DNA of 64,000 bases. Source: Persicitalea sp963716085. Its GTDB lineage: Bacteria; Bacteroidota; Bacteroidia; Cytophagales; Spirosomataceae. Below the pieces are notes generated by a model. That model worked only from the letters and a program-made list of their open reading frames with translations. It was not told the DNA's origin and did no database searches. This document shows, piece by piece, positions 8,997 through 18,037 of this stretch (position 1 is the stretch's first letter; every line of letters begins with the position of its first letter). The stretch lies in NCBI GenBank assembly GCA_963716085.1, contig OY970288.1, forward strand, positions 4,526,001 through 4,590,000, read 5' to 3'. A program made the translations under genes and the position numbers.

Positions 8997-9503
8997 TCAA
9001 CGTGCGGCTTTACGCGACAGATCGACAAACTGGAAAGCGTAATCATGCTTTTCGTCGGCCGGGTGAAAGACTTGTGAGTGGGTTGTCCAGCCGTCCACAT
9101 TGTGAATAACGAAAAAAGTATCGCCTTCGATGGTCACCTGCACCCGGGTCAGGTAAATTTTCTCTACCATATTTTTTTCTAACGCTTCCCGATATACTTC
9201 ACCGCCACCGATGATGAAGGCCTCGTCCGCTCCTTGCTGCTGCGCTAAGTCGATCCCTTTTTCCAAGGAGTCCGCGACCAATATTCCCTCAGCCCTGTAA
9301 TCGGAAGCGCGGGTTATGACGATCGAGGCACGGCCCGGTAACGGCTTACCGATCGACTCGTACGTCTTGCGCCCCATAATGATCGGATGCCCAAGCGTCA
9401 GTTGTTTAAATCGCTTCAAGTCGTCCGGCAGTCGCCAGAGAAGTTGGTTGTCTTTGCCGATGACCCCGTTTTCGGCGGCGGCTACGATGAGGGAAACTTT
9501 CAT
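8997..9503 (-). CDS. folA: Dihydrofolate reductase
   Basis: The 168-residue protein shows the DHFR landmarks in order: IVAAAENGVIGKDNQLLWRLPDDLKRFKQLT, with the catalytic acid in the LPDDL helix, then GRKTYESIGKPLPGR and the cofactor motif IIGGGEVY. It reduces dihydrofolate to tetrahydrofolate with NADPH. The stop of fmt's upstream neighbour arrangement matters here: fmt (9505-10440) ends one base before this start, so the two are translationally linked, and both work on folate carriers. Length is typical for chromosomal FolA. Confidence 0.96.
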   Translation of the reverse strand: MKVSLIVAAAENGVIGKDNQLLWRLPDDLKRFKQLTLGHPIIMGRKTYESIGKPLPGRASIVITRASDYRAEGILVADSLEKGIDLAQQQGADEAFIIGGGEVYREALEKNMVEKIYLTRVQVTIEGDTFFVIHNVDGWTTHSQVFHPADEKHDYAFQFVDLSRKAAR

Positions 9504-9504
9504 A

Positions 9505-10440
9505 TCAAAACTTGAAGCCGCGTAAGAGTTCGTCCGTTTTCATGCGCCGCTTTCCTTCCAACTGCAATTCGTGCACGGCGATCCAGGCATCGGCGGCTCG
9601 AAAGTGAAGGAAAGTTTTCTCATCGGTTCGATATGTACCCACTTCGGTCGCATCATACGATAGCGATTCCTCAACCACTGAAACGGAAAAAAGTTTACAA
9701 CTCAGGTCTTTCAGTATCGTCCACGCCGCCGGATAAGGCGACAAACCGCGCACGAAGTCGGCGACCTCGGCGGCGGGACGTTTCCAGTCGATCTCGCAAG
9801 TTTCCCGGAACAATTTGGGCGCTTCTTTGCCTTCTCGCACCGGTGGCTGTGGAATCTGCGGATAGTCACCCGCTGCGATGGCGTGCACCGTCTTCAGTAC
9901 CAGGCTTGCGCCTTTTGCCATCAACCTCCCGTAGAGCGAACCTGCCGTATCGTCGGGCGTGATGGGTTCTTTTTCCTGAAAAATAATCTTTCCGGTGTCG
10001 ATCTCTTTTTCGATAAAAAAAGTCGTGACGCCCGTTTCGGTTTCGCCGTTCATGATTGCCCAGTTGATGGGAGCCGCGCCCCGGTAGTCGGGTAGCAGCG
10101 AGGCGTGGAGGTTGAAAGTACCCCGGCGGGGCATGGCCCACACCACTTCGGGTAACATCCTGAACGCCACTACCACCTGCAAGTCAGCCTCGAATGACCG
10201 CAGGTTTTTCAGAAATTCGGGATTCCGCAATTTCTCCGGTTGAAGCACCGGAATGTCGTTGGCTTCGGCGTACTGCTTCACGGGCGACTCGTTCAGTTTC
10301 TGGCCGCGCCCCGCCGGACGGTCGGGTGCCGTAATGACGGCCACCACCTCGCAGCCATTCTCGACTAGTGCCTGCAAACTGGGAACCGCGAATTCGGGTG
10401 TTCCCATGAAAATAATTTTCAATGATTCGGATACTTTCAT
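9505..10440 (-). CDS. fmt: Methionyl-tRNA formyltransferase
   Basis: The 311-residue protein opens with IIFMGTPEFAVPSLQAL and contains the catalytic formyltransferase block FNLHASLLPDYRGAAPINW and the ETGVTTFFIEKEIDTGKI motif, followed by the C-terminal OB-like tRNA-binding domain. It formylates initiator Met-tRNA from 10-formyl-tetrahydrofolate. It overlaps the upstream transporter gene by four bases and ends one base before folA, giving a three-gene minus-strand operon (transporter, fmt, folA). The usual def partner is not adjacent. Confidence 0.96.
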   Translation of the reverse strand: MKVSESLKIIFMGTPEFAVPSLQALVENGCEVVAVITAPDRPAGRGQKLNESPVKQYAEANDIPVLQPEKLRNPEFLKNLRSFEADLQVVVAFRMLPEVVWAMPRRGTFNLHASLLPDYRGAAPINWAIMNGETETGVTTFFIEKEIDTGKIIFQEKEPITPDDTAGSLYGRLMAKGASLVLKTVHAIAAGDYPQIPQPPVREGKEAPKLFRETCEIDWKRPAAEVADFVRGLSPYPAAWTILKDLSCKLFSVSVVEESLSYDATEVGTYRTDEKTFLHFRAADAWIAVHELQLEGKRRMKTDELLRGFKF

Positions 10441-11504
10441 ATTTCCTTAATATCTCTGGCACCCCATCCCCGCCGCATTCGCTGGGCGATGGAGCTAACG
10501 ATTAAAAGCTGCGAAGCGTGGTACAACAAAATGGGCAACAGCAAAACTCCCGCACTGGGAAGCCCCGCGAAAAGCACTTTGGACATCACCGCGCCCTGCA
10601 CAAGCGATTTCTTGGAACCACAAAATAGGGCAGTGATGCGGTCCTCCCGGTTAAACTTCAAGATTTTAGAAAGAAAGGAAATGATGCCGTACACCAGAAA
10701 AAACAGTGCGACCATTCCCAGCCAGAGCAGCAGTAACTCCCGCCAACCCAGCAACGAAAATACGCCGCTATCGAAAGATTCGCAAAAACTGGAATATACG
10801 ATCAGCAAAATTACGCTCTTGTCGAAGTTACCCAATTCCTTGCGGTACTTCTCCGCAAATTTACCCCAAAAACGGTGCATCAGCATTCCCGCCACGACGG
10901 GCAGCAAGACCTGGACGACCAATTTCAAAATTACTTCCTGCATATCGAAGTTCGCCGAGGCGGTATTCAACAGCACCCCCATCCATAGCGGCGTGATGAA
11001 TACGCCCATTAAACTGGAAAGGCTGGCGTTGAAAATAGCGGCGGGAATGTTGCCCCCGGCCAGCGACACCATCACAACGGCCGACGATACGGTACCCGGC
11101 AGCGCTGCCAGAAAAAAAATACCCAGCCAGAGGGTTTGTAGATCGGGGCCTTGAAAAAAAGGCTTCACGCCCAAAATCAATACGGGGAATAGCAGAAATG
11201 TACTGGCGTGAATGAGCAGATGCAGGCGTGGATTGCCGAGGCCGATGCGCAACTGGCCCAGATTGAGCTTTAACCCGTAAAAGAAAAAGATGACCGACAC
11301 GCCGTAGCCCGCCACTTTTCCCAGCGGCACGGGCGCGGCCGAGGTTCCGGGATAAGGCCACAGCCACGCCAGAAAAACCACCCCGATCAGCGCCAGAATG
11401 AAGCCGTCGAGACCTATCCGTTGGGTGAGCGACCAAAAGGTCTTCGGCGGAATAGAGGAAGGTTGGGACACGCTGGCGGACTTGATTTGAAAAAAACAAA
11501 GCAA
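10437..11504 (-). CDS. Bile acid:sodium symporter-like (SBF-like CPA) transporter
   Basis: The 355-residue polytopic membrane protein has about ten hydrophobic segments and the SBF-like features: GYGVSVIFFFYGLKLN, AALPGTVSSAVVMVSLAGGNIPAAIFNASLSSL and ALFCGSKKSLVQGAVMSKVLF. Members of this BASS/CPA group (YfeH-like) are predicted ion-coupled carriers of organic anions; the substrate is unknown. The frame opens with TTG at 11504; a GTG at 11471 is an alternative start that would remove an unusual Cys/Phe-rich leader. Its last four bases overlap fmt, so it heads the fmt-folA operon. Confidence 0.82.
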   Translation of the reverse strand: MLCFFQIKSASVSQPSSIPPKTFWSLTQRIGLDGFILALIGVVFLAWLWPYPGTSAAPVPLGKVAGYGVSVIFFFYGLKLNLGQLRIGLGNPRLHLLIHASTFLLFPVLILGVKPFFQGPDLQTLWLGIFFLAALPGTVSSAVVMVSLAGGNIPAAIFNASLSSLMGVFITPLWMGVLLNTASANFDMQEVILKLVVQVLLPVVAGMLMHRFWGKFAEKYRKELGNFDKSVILLIVYSSFCESFDSGVFSLLGWRELLLLWLGMVALFFLVYGIISFLSKILKFNREDRITALFCGSKKSLVQGAVMSKVLFAGLPSAGVLLLPILLYHASQLLIVSSIAQRMRRGWGARDIKEI

Positions 11505-11607
11505 GTGAAATTACTGCCAGAAAGGAAATACTCTTCCCTCCTACCGTGCAAATTTGCTTTAATTTGCGCCCTACGGTATCACGGTATCCATCCACTCCAC
11601 ACGATAA

Positions 11608-12828
11608 ATGTCATTAAGTATCCTTTACCACACCTTCTTTTTCTGGCTCGAGCGCCACCTATCTTCTCCAAATTGGCTATGGAAGCTAACTTTCGCCAGT
11701 GTGGCGCTTTCGTTGTTCTTAGCGTTTCCGGCCTACTCGCTGCTCTACGGTCATCTCAACGGGGCGAACGTCATCGACGCCTGGGCGTTTGTCGACATTC
11801 AGGCGCACGACTTGCTGCATCCTGATAAGGTCGACGTCTATATCCGCCGTGAGAACATGATTTTCCGCTGGTTTTTGCCCGCGCTGTCCTGGCTTACGGG
11901 CCACAATATCGTGCTGATGCTCTTTATTCAGGCGGTATTAGGCGTGTTTTTTATCTTCTTTTCGGCTAAAATATTTTTTAATTTTTCGAAGGATAAAATT
12001 CAAGCTGCCCTCTTCACGCTGGCCATCGCCAACTTGCTGGTAGGGTCGTTCGGATTTGTGGATGTGATCGGCTACGGTGATGGCTTCGCCTGCTTTTTTG
12101 TGATCGTGTGCCTGCTCACCCGGCAACCCATAGTCTTTTCGCTTAGCTTATTGGCTTCGTTCCTCGTGGATGAGCGATCCCTGATGTCGGCGGGCTTTGT
12201 GTGTCTGTGGTGGATTACCCGAGAATACCTCAAGCTGACAGAGAAGCGCGATGGATTCGGTAAATTCATCACCGCTACCTTAAAAAGCCCGGCTTGGTTA
12301 ATCGTACTCTGTTGGGTAGGATATTTGGCGGGACGCACCTACGTACGGCTCACTTACTTCCCCAACCATACCTACTCCACCGTCGGAACGCCCGTGTTGT
12401 TGGCCGATGCTCACCGCTTTGGGCTAGGCAGTAGCCTCTGGACTTCCTTCGAGGGTATGTGGTTGCTTATCGGCGCGGCCTTTCTGTTGCTCTGGTACCA
12501 AGGACACCGTTTTTTGCTGTTGGGTCTGATCATCGGAATACTCGTGTTGATTGTGTCCGCAGTATTTGTCCACGACATCGACCGCGCCATGTCTTACGGC
12601 TTCCCTATTTTCTTTACTTCGGGTTTAGTATTGGCAAAATCGGTTCCCCTTCGCGAGCAGCGGCTGCTACTGTTCTTCGTCGCACTCGTCTGCGTCATCC
12701 ATCCGCTCCTGTACACCATGGGCTACGACAAGATCATCTGGGTCGAACCTTTCCCCGTCCGGGTAGCCATGCTAGTCGACCGCCTGATGGGTTGGGGCTA
12801 TTTCGATAATCCACCTTATTTAGAATGA
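11608..12828 (+). CDS. Polytopic membrane protein of unknown function
   Basis: I do not recognise a named family. The 406-residue protein has about ten or more hydrophobic segments separated by short loops. A luminal-type loop near residues 62-85 carries acidic residues (NVIDAWAFVDIQAHDLL), and a basic patch near 210-225 suggests a cytoplasmic loop. The layout recalls polytopic membrane enzymes such as mannosyltransferase-like proteins, but no catalytic motif is visible. It is divergent from the transporter-fmt-folA operon and is followed by ileS in the same direction after ~150 bases of repetitive spacer. Confidence 0.75.
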   Translation: MSLSILYHTFFFWLERHLSSPNWLWKLTFASVALSLFLAFPAYSLLYGHLNGANVIDAWAFVDIQAHDLLHPDKVDVYIRRENMIFRWFLPALSWLTGHNIVLMLFIQAVLGVFFIFFSAKIFFNFSKDKIQAALFTLAIANLLVGSFGFVDVIGYGDGFACFFVIVCLLTRQPIVFSLSLLASFLVDERSLMSAGFVCLWWITREYLKLTEKRDGFGKFITATLKSPAWLIVLCWVGYLAGRTYVRLTYFPNHTYSTVGTPVLLADAHRFGLGSSLWTSFEGMWLLIGAAFLLLWYQGHRFLLLGLIIGILVLIVSAVFVHDIDRAMSYGFPIFFTSGLVLAKSVPLREQRLLLFFVALVCVIHPLLYTMGYDKIIWVEPFPVRVAMLVDRLMGWGYFDNPPYLE

Positions 12829-12982
12829 CGCCTTAAAATCGCTAAATTTGCCACTGTAAACAGTTCAGAGTTCATAGTTCTTGGTTCAAAGTTTTTCGTT
12901 TTGAATTTAGAATTTTTGAGTTATAGCTCTTGGATATATTCCACTGACTATGAACGCTGAACGATGAACTTTGAACGATTAC

Positions 12983-15900
12983 ATGAACTACCAAGAATAC
13001 AAGAACCTCAGCTACCCCCAAATCGCCGACGAAGTCCTGGACTTCTGGAAGGAAAATAAAATTTTCGAGGCGTCGGTCGCTGTCCGCGAGGGACAACCAT
13101 CCTTTACCTTTTACGAAGGGCCGCCTTCGGCCAACGGTGCGCCGGGTATTCACCACGTGATGGCACGGGCGATCAAGGATATTTTTTGCCGCTACAAAAC
13201 CCTTAAGGGCTTTCAGGTGAAGCGCAAGGGCGGCTGGGACACGCACGGACTGCCCATCGAGTTGCAGGTCGAGAAGGAGCTGGGTATCACCAAGGAGGAC
13301 ATTGGCACCAAGATCAGCATCGAGGAATACAACGCCAAATGCCGCGAAACGGTCATGCGCTTCACCAGCCAGTGGAACGACCTGACCGAGAAAATGGGCT
13401 ATTGGGTGGACTTGGATGATCCGTACGTCACCTACGAGAACAATTACATCGAGAGTCTGTGGAATCTGCTCAAAAAACTCTACGACAAGGGCCTGCTGTA
13501 CAAAGGCTACACCATTCAGCCATACAGCCCGGCGGCGGGAACGGGTCTGTCGTCGCACGAGCTGAATATGCCGGGTACTTACAAAGACCTGAAAGACACG
13601 ACGGTAGTTGCCGCCTTTAAGGTCAAAGCTGCCGAGACGCATTCAGTTTTCAAGAATTTCGCCCGGGAAGACATTCGCATTCTGGCCTGGACGACGACGC
13701 CCTGGACGCTGCCCGCCAACTCGGCCCTGACCGTCGGGGCGAATATCGACTATGTGTTGGTCAAGACTTTCAATCCCTACACCTTCGATTCAAATGCGGT
13801 AGTTTTGGCCAAGAGTTTGGTGGGGCAATATTTTTCGGAGAAAGGCCGGGACGGAGATTTTGACGGCTATGCCGACAGTGACAAGAAACTATTACCCTGG
13901 AAAGTGCTTGCCGAGTTCAAAGGCAAAGACCTGGAAGGCATCGAGTACGAGCAACTGCTGCCTTACGTCCAACCCAAAACGCCCGCCTTTCGGGTGATCC
14001 TTGGTGATTTTGTAACAACCGAAGACGGCACGGGCGTCGTCCACACTTCCCCTACTTTCGGCGCGGACGACTTCCGGGTGGCGCAGGCCAACGGTATTCC
14101 GCCCATCATGGTGCAGGATGAGAATGGCAAAGATGTTCCCATCGTAGATCGCCAGGGACGTTTTGTGCAAGAAATCGGCGAGTTTGGCGGTCGCTACGTG
14201 AAGCCGGAGTACTACTCCGCCGAGGAGCAGGAAGATCCTGACTTCAAGCCTACCGACGTACTGATTGCCATTAAGTTAAAGGAAGAAGGCAAAGCTTTCA
14301 AAGTCGAGAAATACGAACACCCCTACCCGCACTGCTGGCGCACCGACAAGCCCGTGCTGTACTACCCGCTCGATAGCTGGTTTATCAAAACCACGGCGGT
14401 GAAAGAAAAGCTGGTGGCGCTGAACAAGACCATCAACTGGCAACCCGAAAGTACCGGAACCGGCCGCTTCGGCAACTGGCTGGAAAACCTGGTGGATTGG
14501 AACCTCAGCCGCAGCCGCTACTGGGGGACGCCGCTGCCGATTTGGCGCAACGAGATTGGTAGTGAGGAAGTTTGCATCGGTTCGATTGAGGAACTGATCG
14601 GGATGTGCGAAGCGGCCAATGAAAAAATGCGGGCCTGGACGCTGGAAGGGAAAGCGGGCTACGAGGATTTTTTGCAAAAAAACGACGCTTTCCTGCAAGC
14701 GAATCTTGAAAATAAACTGGATTTGCACCGCCCATTCGTGGATGAGGTCTTTCTGGTTTCTGATTCGGGCCAAATCATGCAGCGCGAAACCGACCTGATC
14801 GACGTTTGGTTCGATTCGGGTGCCATGCCCTACGCGCAGTGGCATTATCCGTTCGAGAACCACGAGACGTTCAACGAAAACTACCCCGCCGACTTCATCA
14901 GCGAGGGCGTGGATCAAACGCGCGGCTGGTTCTTCACGCTGCACGCCATCGCCGGGATGCTGTTCGATTCAGTGGCCTTCAAGAATGTGGTCTCGACGGG
15001 TTTGGTTTTGGATAAAAACGGCAATAAGATGTCCAAACGCCTGGGCAACGCCGCCGATCCGTTCCAGACCCTGGCCGACTATGGGGCCGACGCCACGCGC
15101 TGGTACATGATTACCAACGCCGAACCCTGGGACAACCTGAAATTCAACCTCGACGGCATCGGCGAAGTGCAGCGCAAGTTCTTCGGAACGCTGTCCAATA
15201 CCTACAATTTCTTCGCGCTCTACGCCAACCTCGACGGGTTCAGCCTCGACCCTAATCAGAAAATCCAGCACGGCAAACTACCCGAACTGGATCGCTGGAT
15301 TTTGTCCAAACTAAACACGCTAATCAAAGAAGTCGGCGAGCAATTCGAGAACTACAACCCGACTAAGGCTGGACGGCTGGTGCAGGATTTTGTGACCGAT
15401 CAACTCTCCAACTGGTACGTGCGACTGTCGCGGCGGCGTTTCTGGACGGGCAGCAGCAATTCACAGCTCACGCCCGACAAGCAGGCGGCTTACGAAACCT
15501 TACAGCATTGCCTGGATGTGGTTTCGCAACTCATGTCGCCCATCGCGCCTTTCTACGCCGATTGGCTCTACCGCAACCTTCATGGCACCAGCGCGAAGCA
15601 ATCCGTCCACCTCACCGACTGGCACCAGGCAGAATACGATTGGATCGACCTCGACCTGGAAGAATCCATGCAACTGGCGCAGGACATCAGTTCGCTGGTG
15701 CACTCGCTACGCAAGGGCCACAAAATCAAGGTACGGCAGCCGTTGTCCAAAATCTTGATTCCCGTACTGAGCGACAAAACGCGACGCCAAATCGAGAGCG
15801 TGGTGCCGATTATTTTGTCGGAGGTAAATATCAAAATCGTCGAGTTTGTAAATGATGATAGTGGAATATTAAAGAAGAAAATTAAGCCTAACTTTAAAGC

Positions 15901-16399
15901 CCTCGGCCCGAAATTTGGCCCGCGCATGAAAGAAGTGGCGGCGGCTATCTCGAAAATGAACGAGCAAGACATTAAGGTACTTGAACGCGATAATGAATTT
16001 CAATTAGCAGGTACTGAGCCGCCCGTTTTCATTACAAAACAAGAAGTTGAAATCACTGCCGAGGACGTACCCGGCTGGTTGGTAGCCAGCGAAGACGGGC
16101 TGACCGTCGCGCTGGACGTCACGGTGACCGAAGGCTTACGGAAAGAAGGCATCGCCCGTGACTTCGTCAACCGCATCCAGAACCTGAGGAAGGACAGTGG
16201 TTTCGAGGTGACGGACAAGATTCAAATCACGCTGCAAGATGACGACGCCGCGCTTAGCGAAGCCGTCTCGTCCCAGCGCGATTATATTTGTCAGGAAGTG
16301 CAGGCGGTGGGGCTTGAACTGGTATCCGATCTAAACGGATCGGCCACGGAGATTGAGATGGATGAGTTTTTGTTAAAGGTGATAGTGGAAGTAATTTAG
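12983..16399 (+). CDS. ileS: Isoleucine--tRNA ligase
   Basis: The protein (1138 aa from the ATG at 12983; an upstream TTG at 12971 is less likely) is a class I synthetase with the HIGH-type motif at about residues 52-59 (GAPGIHHV), a CP1 editing domain (TTPWTLPANSALTVG, DGTGVVHTSPTFGADDF), the KMSKR loop at 682-686 and the anticodon-binding C-terminus. It charges tRNA-Ile and edits valine. The length matches the long bacterial/eukaryotic-like type seen in many Bacteroidota. Its last 146 bases overlap, on the opposite strand, the 3' end of the M23 peptidase gene. Confidence 0.97.
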   Translation: MNYQEYKNLSYPQIADEVLDFWKENKIFEASVAVREGQPSFTFYEGPPSANGAPGIHHVMARAIKDIFCRYKTLKGFQVKRKGGWDTHGLPIELQVEKELGITKEDIGTKISIEEYNAKCRETVMRFTSQWNDLTEKMGYWVDLDDPYVTYENNYIESLWNLLKKLYDKGLLYKGYTIQPYSPAAGTGLSSHELNMPGTYKDLKDTTVVAAFKVKAAETHSVFKNFAREDIRILAWTTTPWTLPANSALTVGANIDYVLVKTFNPYTFDSNAVVLAKSLVGQYFSEKGRDGDFDGYADSDKKLLPWKVLAEFKGKDLEGIEYEQLLPYVQPKTPAFRVILGDFVTTEDGTGVVHTSPTFGADDFRVAQANGIPPIMVQDENGKDVPIVDRQGRFVQEIGEFGGRYVKPEYYSAEEQEDPDFKPTDVLIAIKLKEEGKAFKVEKYEHPYPHCWRTDKPVLYYPLDSWFIKTTAVKEKLVALNKTINWQPESTGTGRFGNWLENLVDWNLSRSRYWGTPLPIWRNEIGSEEVCIGSIEELIGMCEAANEKMRAWTLEGKAGYEDFLQKNDAFLQANLENKLDLHRPFVDEVFLVSDSGQIMQRETDLIDVWFDSGAMPYAQWHYPFENHETFNENYPADFISEGVDQTRGWFFTLHAIAGMLFDSVAFKNVVSTGLVLDKNGNKMSKRLGNAADPFQTLADYGADATRWYMITNAEPWDNLKFNLDGIGEVQRKFFGTLSNTYNFFALYANLDGFSLDPNQKIQHGKLPELDRWILSKLNTLIKEVGEQFENYNPTKAGRLVQDFVTDQLSNWYVRLSRRRFWTGSSNSQLTPDKQAAYETLQHCLDVVSQLMSPIAPFYADWLYRNLHGTSAKQSVHLTDWHQAEYDWIDLDLEESMQLAQDISSLVHSLRKGHKIKVRQPLSKILIPVLSDKTRRQIESVVPIILSEVNIKIVEFVNDDSGILKKKIKPNFKALGPKFGPRMKEVAAAISKMNEQDIKVLERDNEFQLAGTEPPVFITKQEVEITAEDVPGWLVASEDGLTVALDVTVTEGLRKEGIARDFVNRIQNLRKDSGFEVTDKIQITLQDDDAALSEAVSSQRDYICQEVQAVGLELVSDLNGSATEIEMDEFLLKVIVEVI

Positions 16400-17204
16400 T
16401 CTTTACGGGCTGGACTGGCGCGGCCGACCATTCTATTACCTCTGCTTCCCTCAGCCACGTCAGGGTGTTTTCCGGTTGGGGAAGGTAAGCACTGTCCAGC
16501 CGCAGGAACATCATGTGGACGTGCGTCGGGGAGCGTTCCTTGTAGGCGTTGAGGCCCGTGCGGCCAATCTCGCCTAGCTTCTGTCCCGCTTTCACGAGTT
16601 GCCCCGGCACTACGCTTACCTGGCTGTTGTGGGCGTAGTAAAAAAGCCCGTTCAAGCAGGGGTCATAGACCCAAATATATCTGCCGCCGCGCAGTTCGCT
16701 GCCGGGTTGCCAGGTGGTATCGGTGGCTATCACCACGCCACCGCTGAACGACAGCAGATCCACTGGACGCCCCATCCGGTCGTCGAGGTTATCTTGGTCG
16801 CCGTCTTTAATAAATAGGTCGTGAGCGGGATGACTTCCCCGTACATCCATGTCGAAAAGATCGAAATTTCGCACGCGGTAGCCACGTCCGCGTCCGCCGA
16901 TAGAGTGCTTGGGCAGGTAGCCGCGTACCGGGAAAACGTATCTTGCCTTATTGTCTTGCTGGCAGGATTCGATCCCCTTCATCGTTCGCCGAATATCCTT
17001 CATCACGGATTGGAACGCCCGCGATGCCGAGTCGGGGCTGATATTGCGTTCGCGGATATTTACCTGCAACTGCTCGAATTGCTCAGAGAAACCGATCAAC
17101 TGCTCCGAAGGCGTCGGTTCGGTTTCTTCTTTGACGTTCCATCCCATCAAAGCCATAATGACCGTAAGGGCAAAAAGACTGTTTAGTGTGTTTTTCCAAA
17201 TCAT
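16254..17204 (-). CDS. M23 family metallopeptidase (LytM-like)
   Basis: From the ATG at 17204 the protein (316 aa) has an N-terminal signal anchor, a helical linker and a peptidase M23 domain at about residues 90-255. The zinc site is readable: H125 and D129 in SHPAHDLF and H228/H230 in THVHMMF, with YYAHNSQVSV and GQKLGEIGRTG between. The family cuts peptide cross-links in peptidoglycan or acts as a scaffold. Residues from about 269 onward are antisense to the end of ileS, are Pro-rich and unlike the domain, so the original stop may have been lost. An upstream GTG-type extension to 17273 is unlikely. Confidence 0.85.
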   Translation of the reverse strand: MIWKNTLNSLFALTVIMALMGWNVKEETEPTPSEQLIGFSEQFEQLQVNIRERNISPDSASRAFQSVMKDIRRTMKGIESCQQDNKARYVFPVRGYLPKHSIGGRGRGYRVRNFDLFDMDVRGSHPAHDLFIKDGDQDNLDDRMGRPVDLLSFSGGVVIATDTTWQPGSELRGGRYIWVYDPCLNGLFYYAHNSQVSVVPGQLVKAGQKLGEIGRTGLNAYKERSPTHVHMMFLRLDSAYLPQPENTLTWLREAEVIEWSAAPVQPVKTKLLPLSPLTKTHPSQSPWPIRLDRIPVQAPPPALPDKYNRAGTRRLR

Positions 17205-17283
17205 AAATTTTCTCCCCTCGATCTTATCCCGTAAAATGTGTGTATGTGGCCTCCTATGAGAATTAGCCCACAAAAAGTGTGCC

Positions 17284-17958
17284 TCAGTGGGCGGTGTCGA
17301 ATGTGACCATGCGGTAGATTTCCGCTAGTTCGATCTCGCAGTCCCCGATTCTGACGCGTGGGTTTTCGTCGTTGTAGATTCGCTGTACCCATTCAAAAGG
17401 AGTATTGCGCGCGAATACCTCGATCTTTCTTTTCTTGACCGATACCAGCACATATTCCTCTAAGCTTTCCAATGTTTGGTAGCATTCGTATTTCTCCCCC
17501 CGATCATAGGACTCAGTACTTTCGGAGAGGACTTCGACAACTATTTTCGGATTTGCCAGAGCTTCAAGGCCATTCTCCGTCTTTTCTATTATGCGTTTTT
17601 CACAGACTATAACCAAATCGGGGAAAACGTATCTCTCACACGCTTTCAAGTTCACTCTCTGATCGCTGCTGTAAATAGCGCAACCTTGTTTTTTGAGACA
17701 ATGAAAAAATTCCCCTGCCAGGTTCATGACAATCAGATTGTGATCGGGTTCAGCTCCTGACATCGCTAAAATTTCCTTAGTCGGTGAAAAGAGCGGCAAG
17801 CCACTTTCCGCCGTCACCAGCACGCCATCGCGGTATTCCAGCGGTTCGCGCCACATGGTGTAAATCTCGCCCGCGTGGTATTCGAGCTTGATTTCTGACT
17901 TTTCAAGGATGTCAAAGTATTCGTCCCTGGAAAATGCGGTGGTCGTGCTTGCACCCAT
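17284..17958 (-). CDS. Uma2 family endonuclease
   Basis: The 224-residue protein belongs to Uma2 (DUF820), a PD-(D/E)XK nuclease-fold family of unclear role, abundant in Bacteroidota and cyanobacteria. Visible signatures are KLEYHAGEIYTM, EPDHNLIVMNLAGEF, YVFPDLVIVCEK (the active-site Asp), NPKIVVEVLSEST (the active-site Glu) and the YDRGEKYECYQTL stretch. About 28 residues of insertion (WREPLEYRDGVLVTAESG and following) split the usual contiguous HDGEI-MA(G/S)G block. It lies between the M23 gene and the divergent aldo/keto reductase with no clear partner. Confidence 0.88.
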   Translation of the reverse strand: MGASTTTAFSRDEYFDILEKSEIKLEYHAGEIYTMWREPLEYRDGVLVTAESGLPLFSPTKEILAMSGAEPDHNLIVMNLAGEFFHCLKKQGCAIYSSDQRVNLKACERYVFPDLVIVCEKRIIEKTENGLEALANPKIVVEVLSESTESYDRGEKYECYQTLESLEEYVLVSVKKRKIEVFARNTPFEWVQRIYNDENPRVRIGDCEIELAEIYRMVTFDTAH

Positions 17959-18037
17959 AGTTTTCCGTTTTTACCAAAAATAAGAATTTTTGCGGTACTT
18001 TGACGAAAGAACTTTCACCAAAAACGACAAGACAAAC

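Noticed and set aside
12840..12982. TTCAAAGTTCA-type simple repeats before ileS and near 5020, considered as a CRISPR or regulatory array
   Set aside because: The units are irregular and short with no equal spacers, so they look like degenerate simple repeats.
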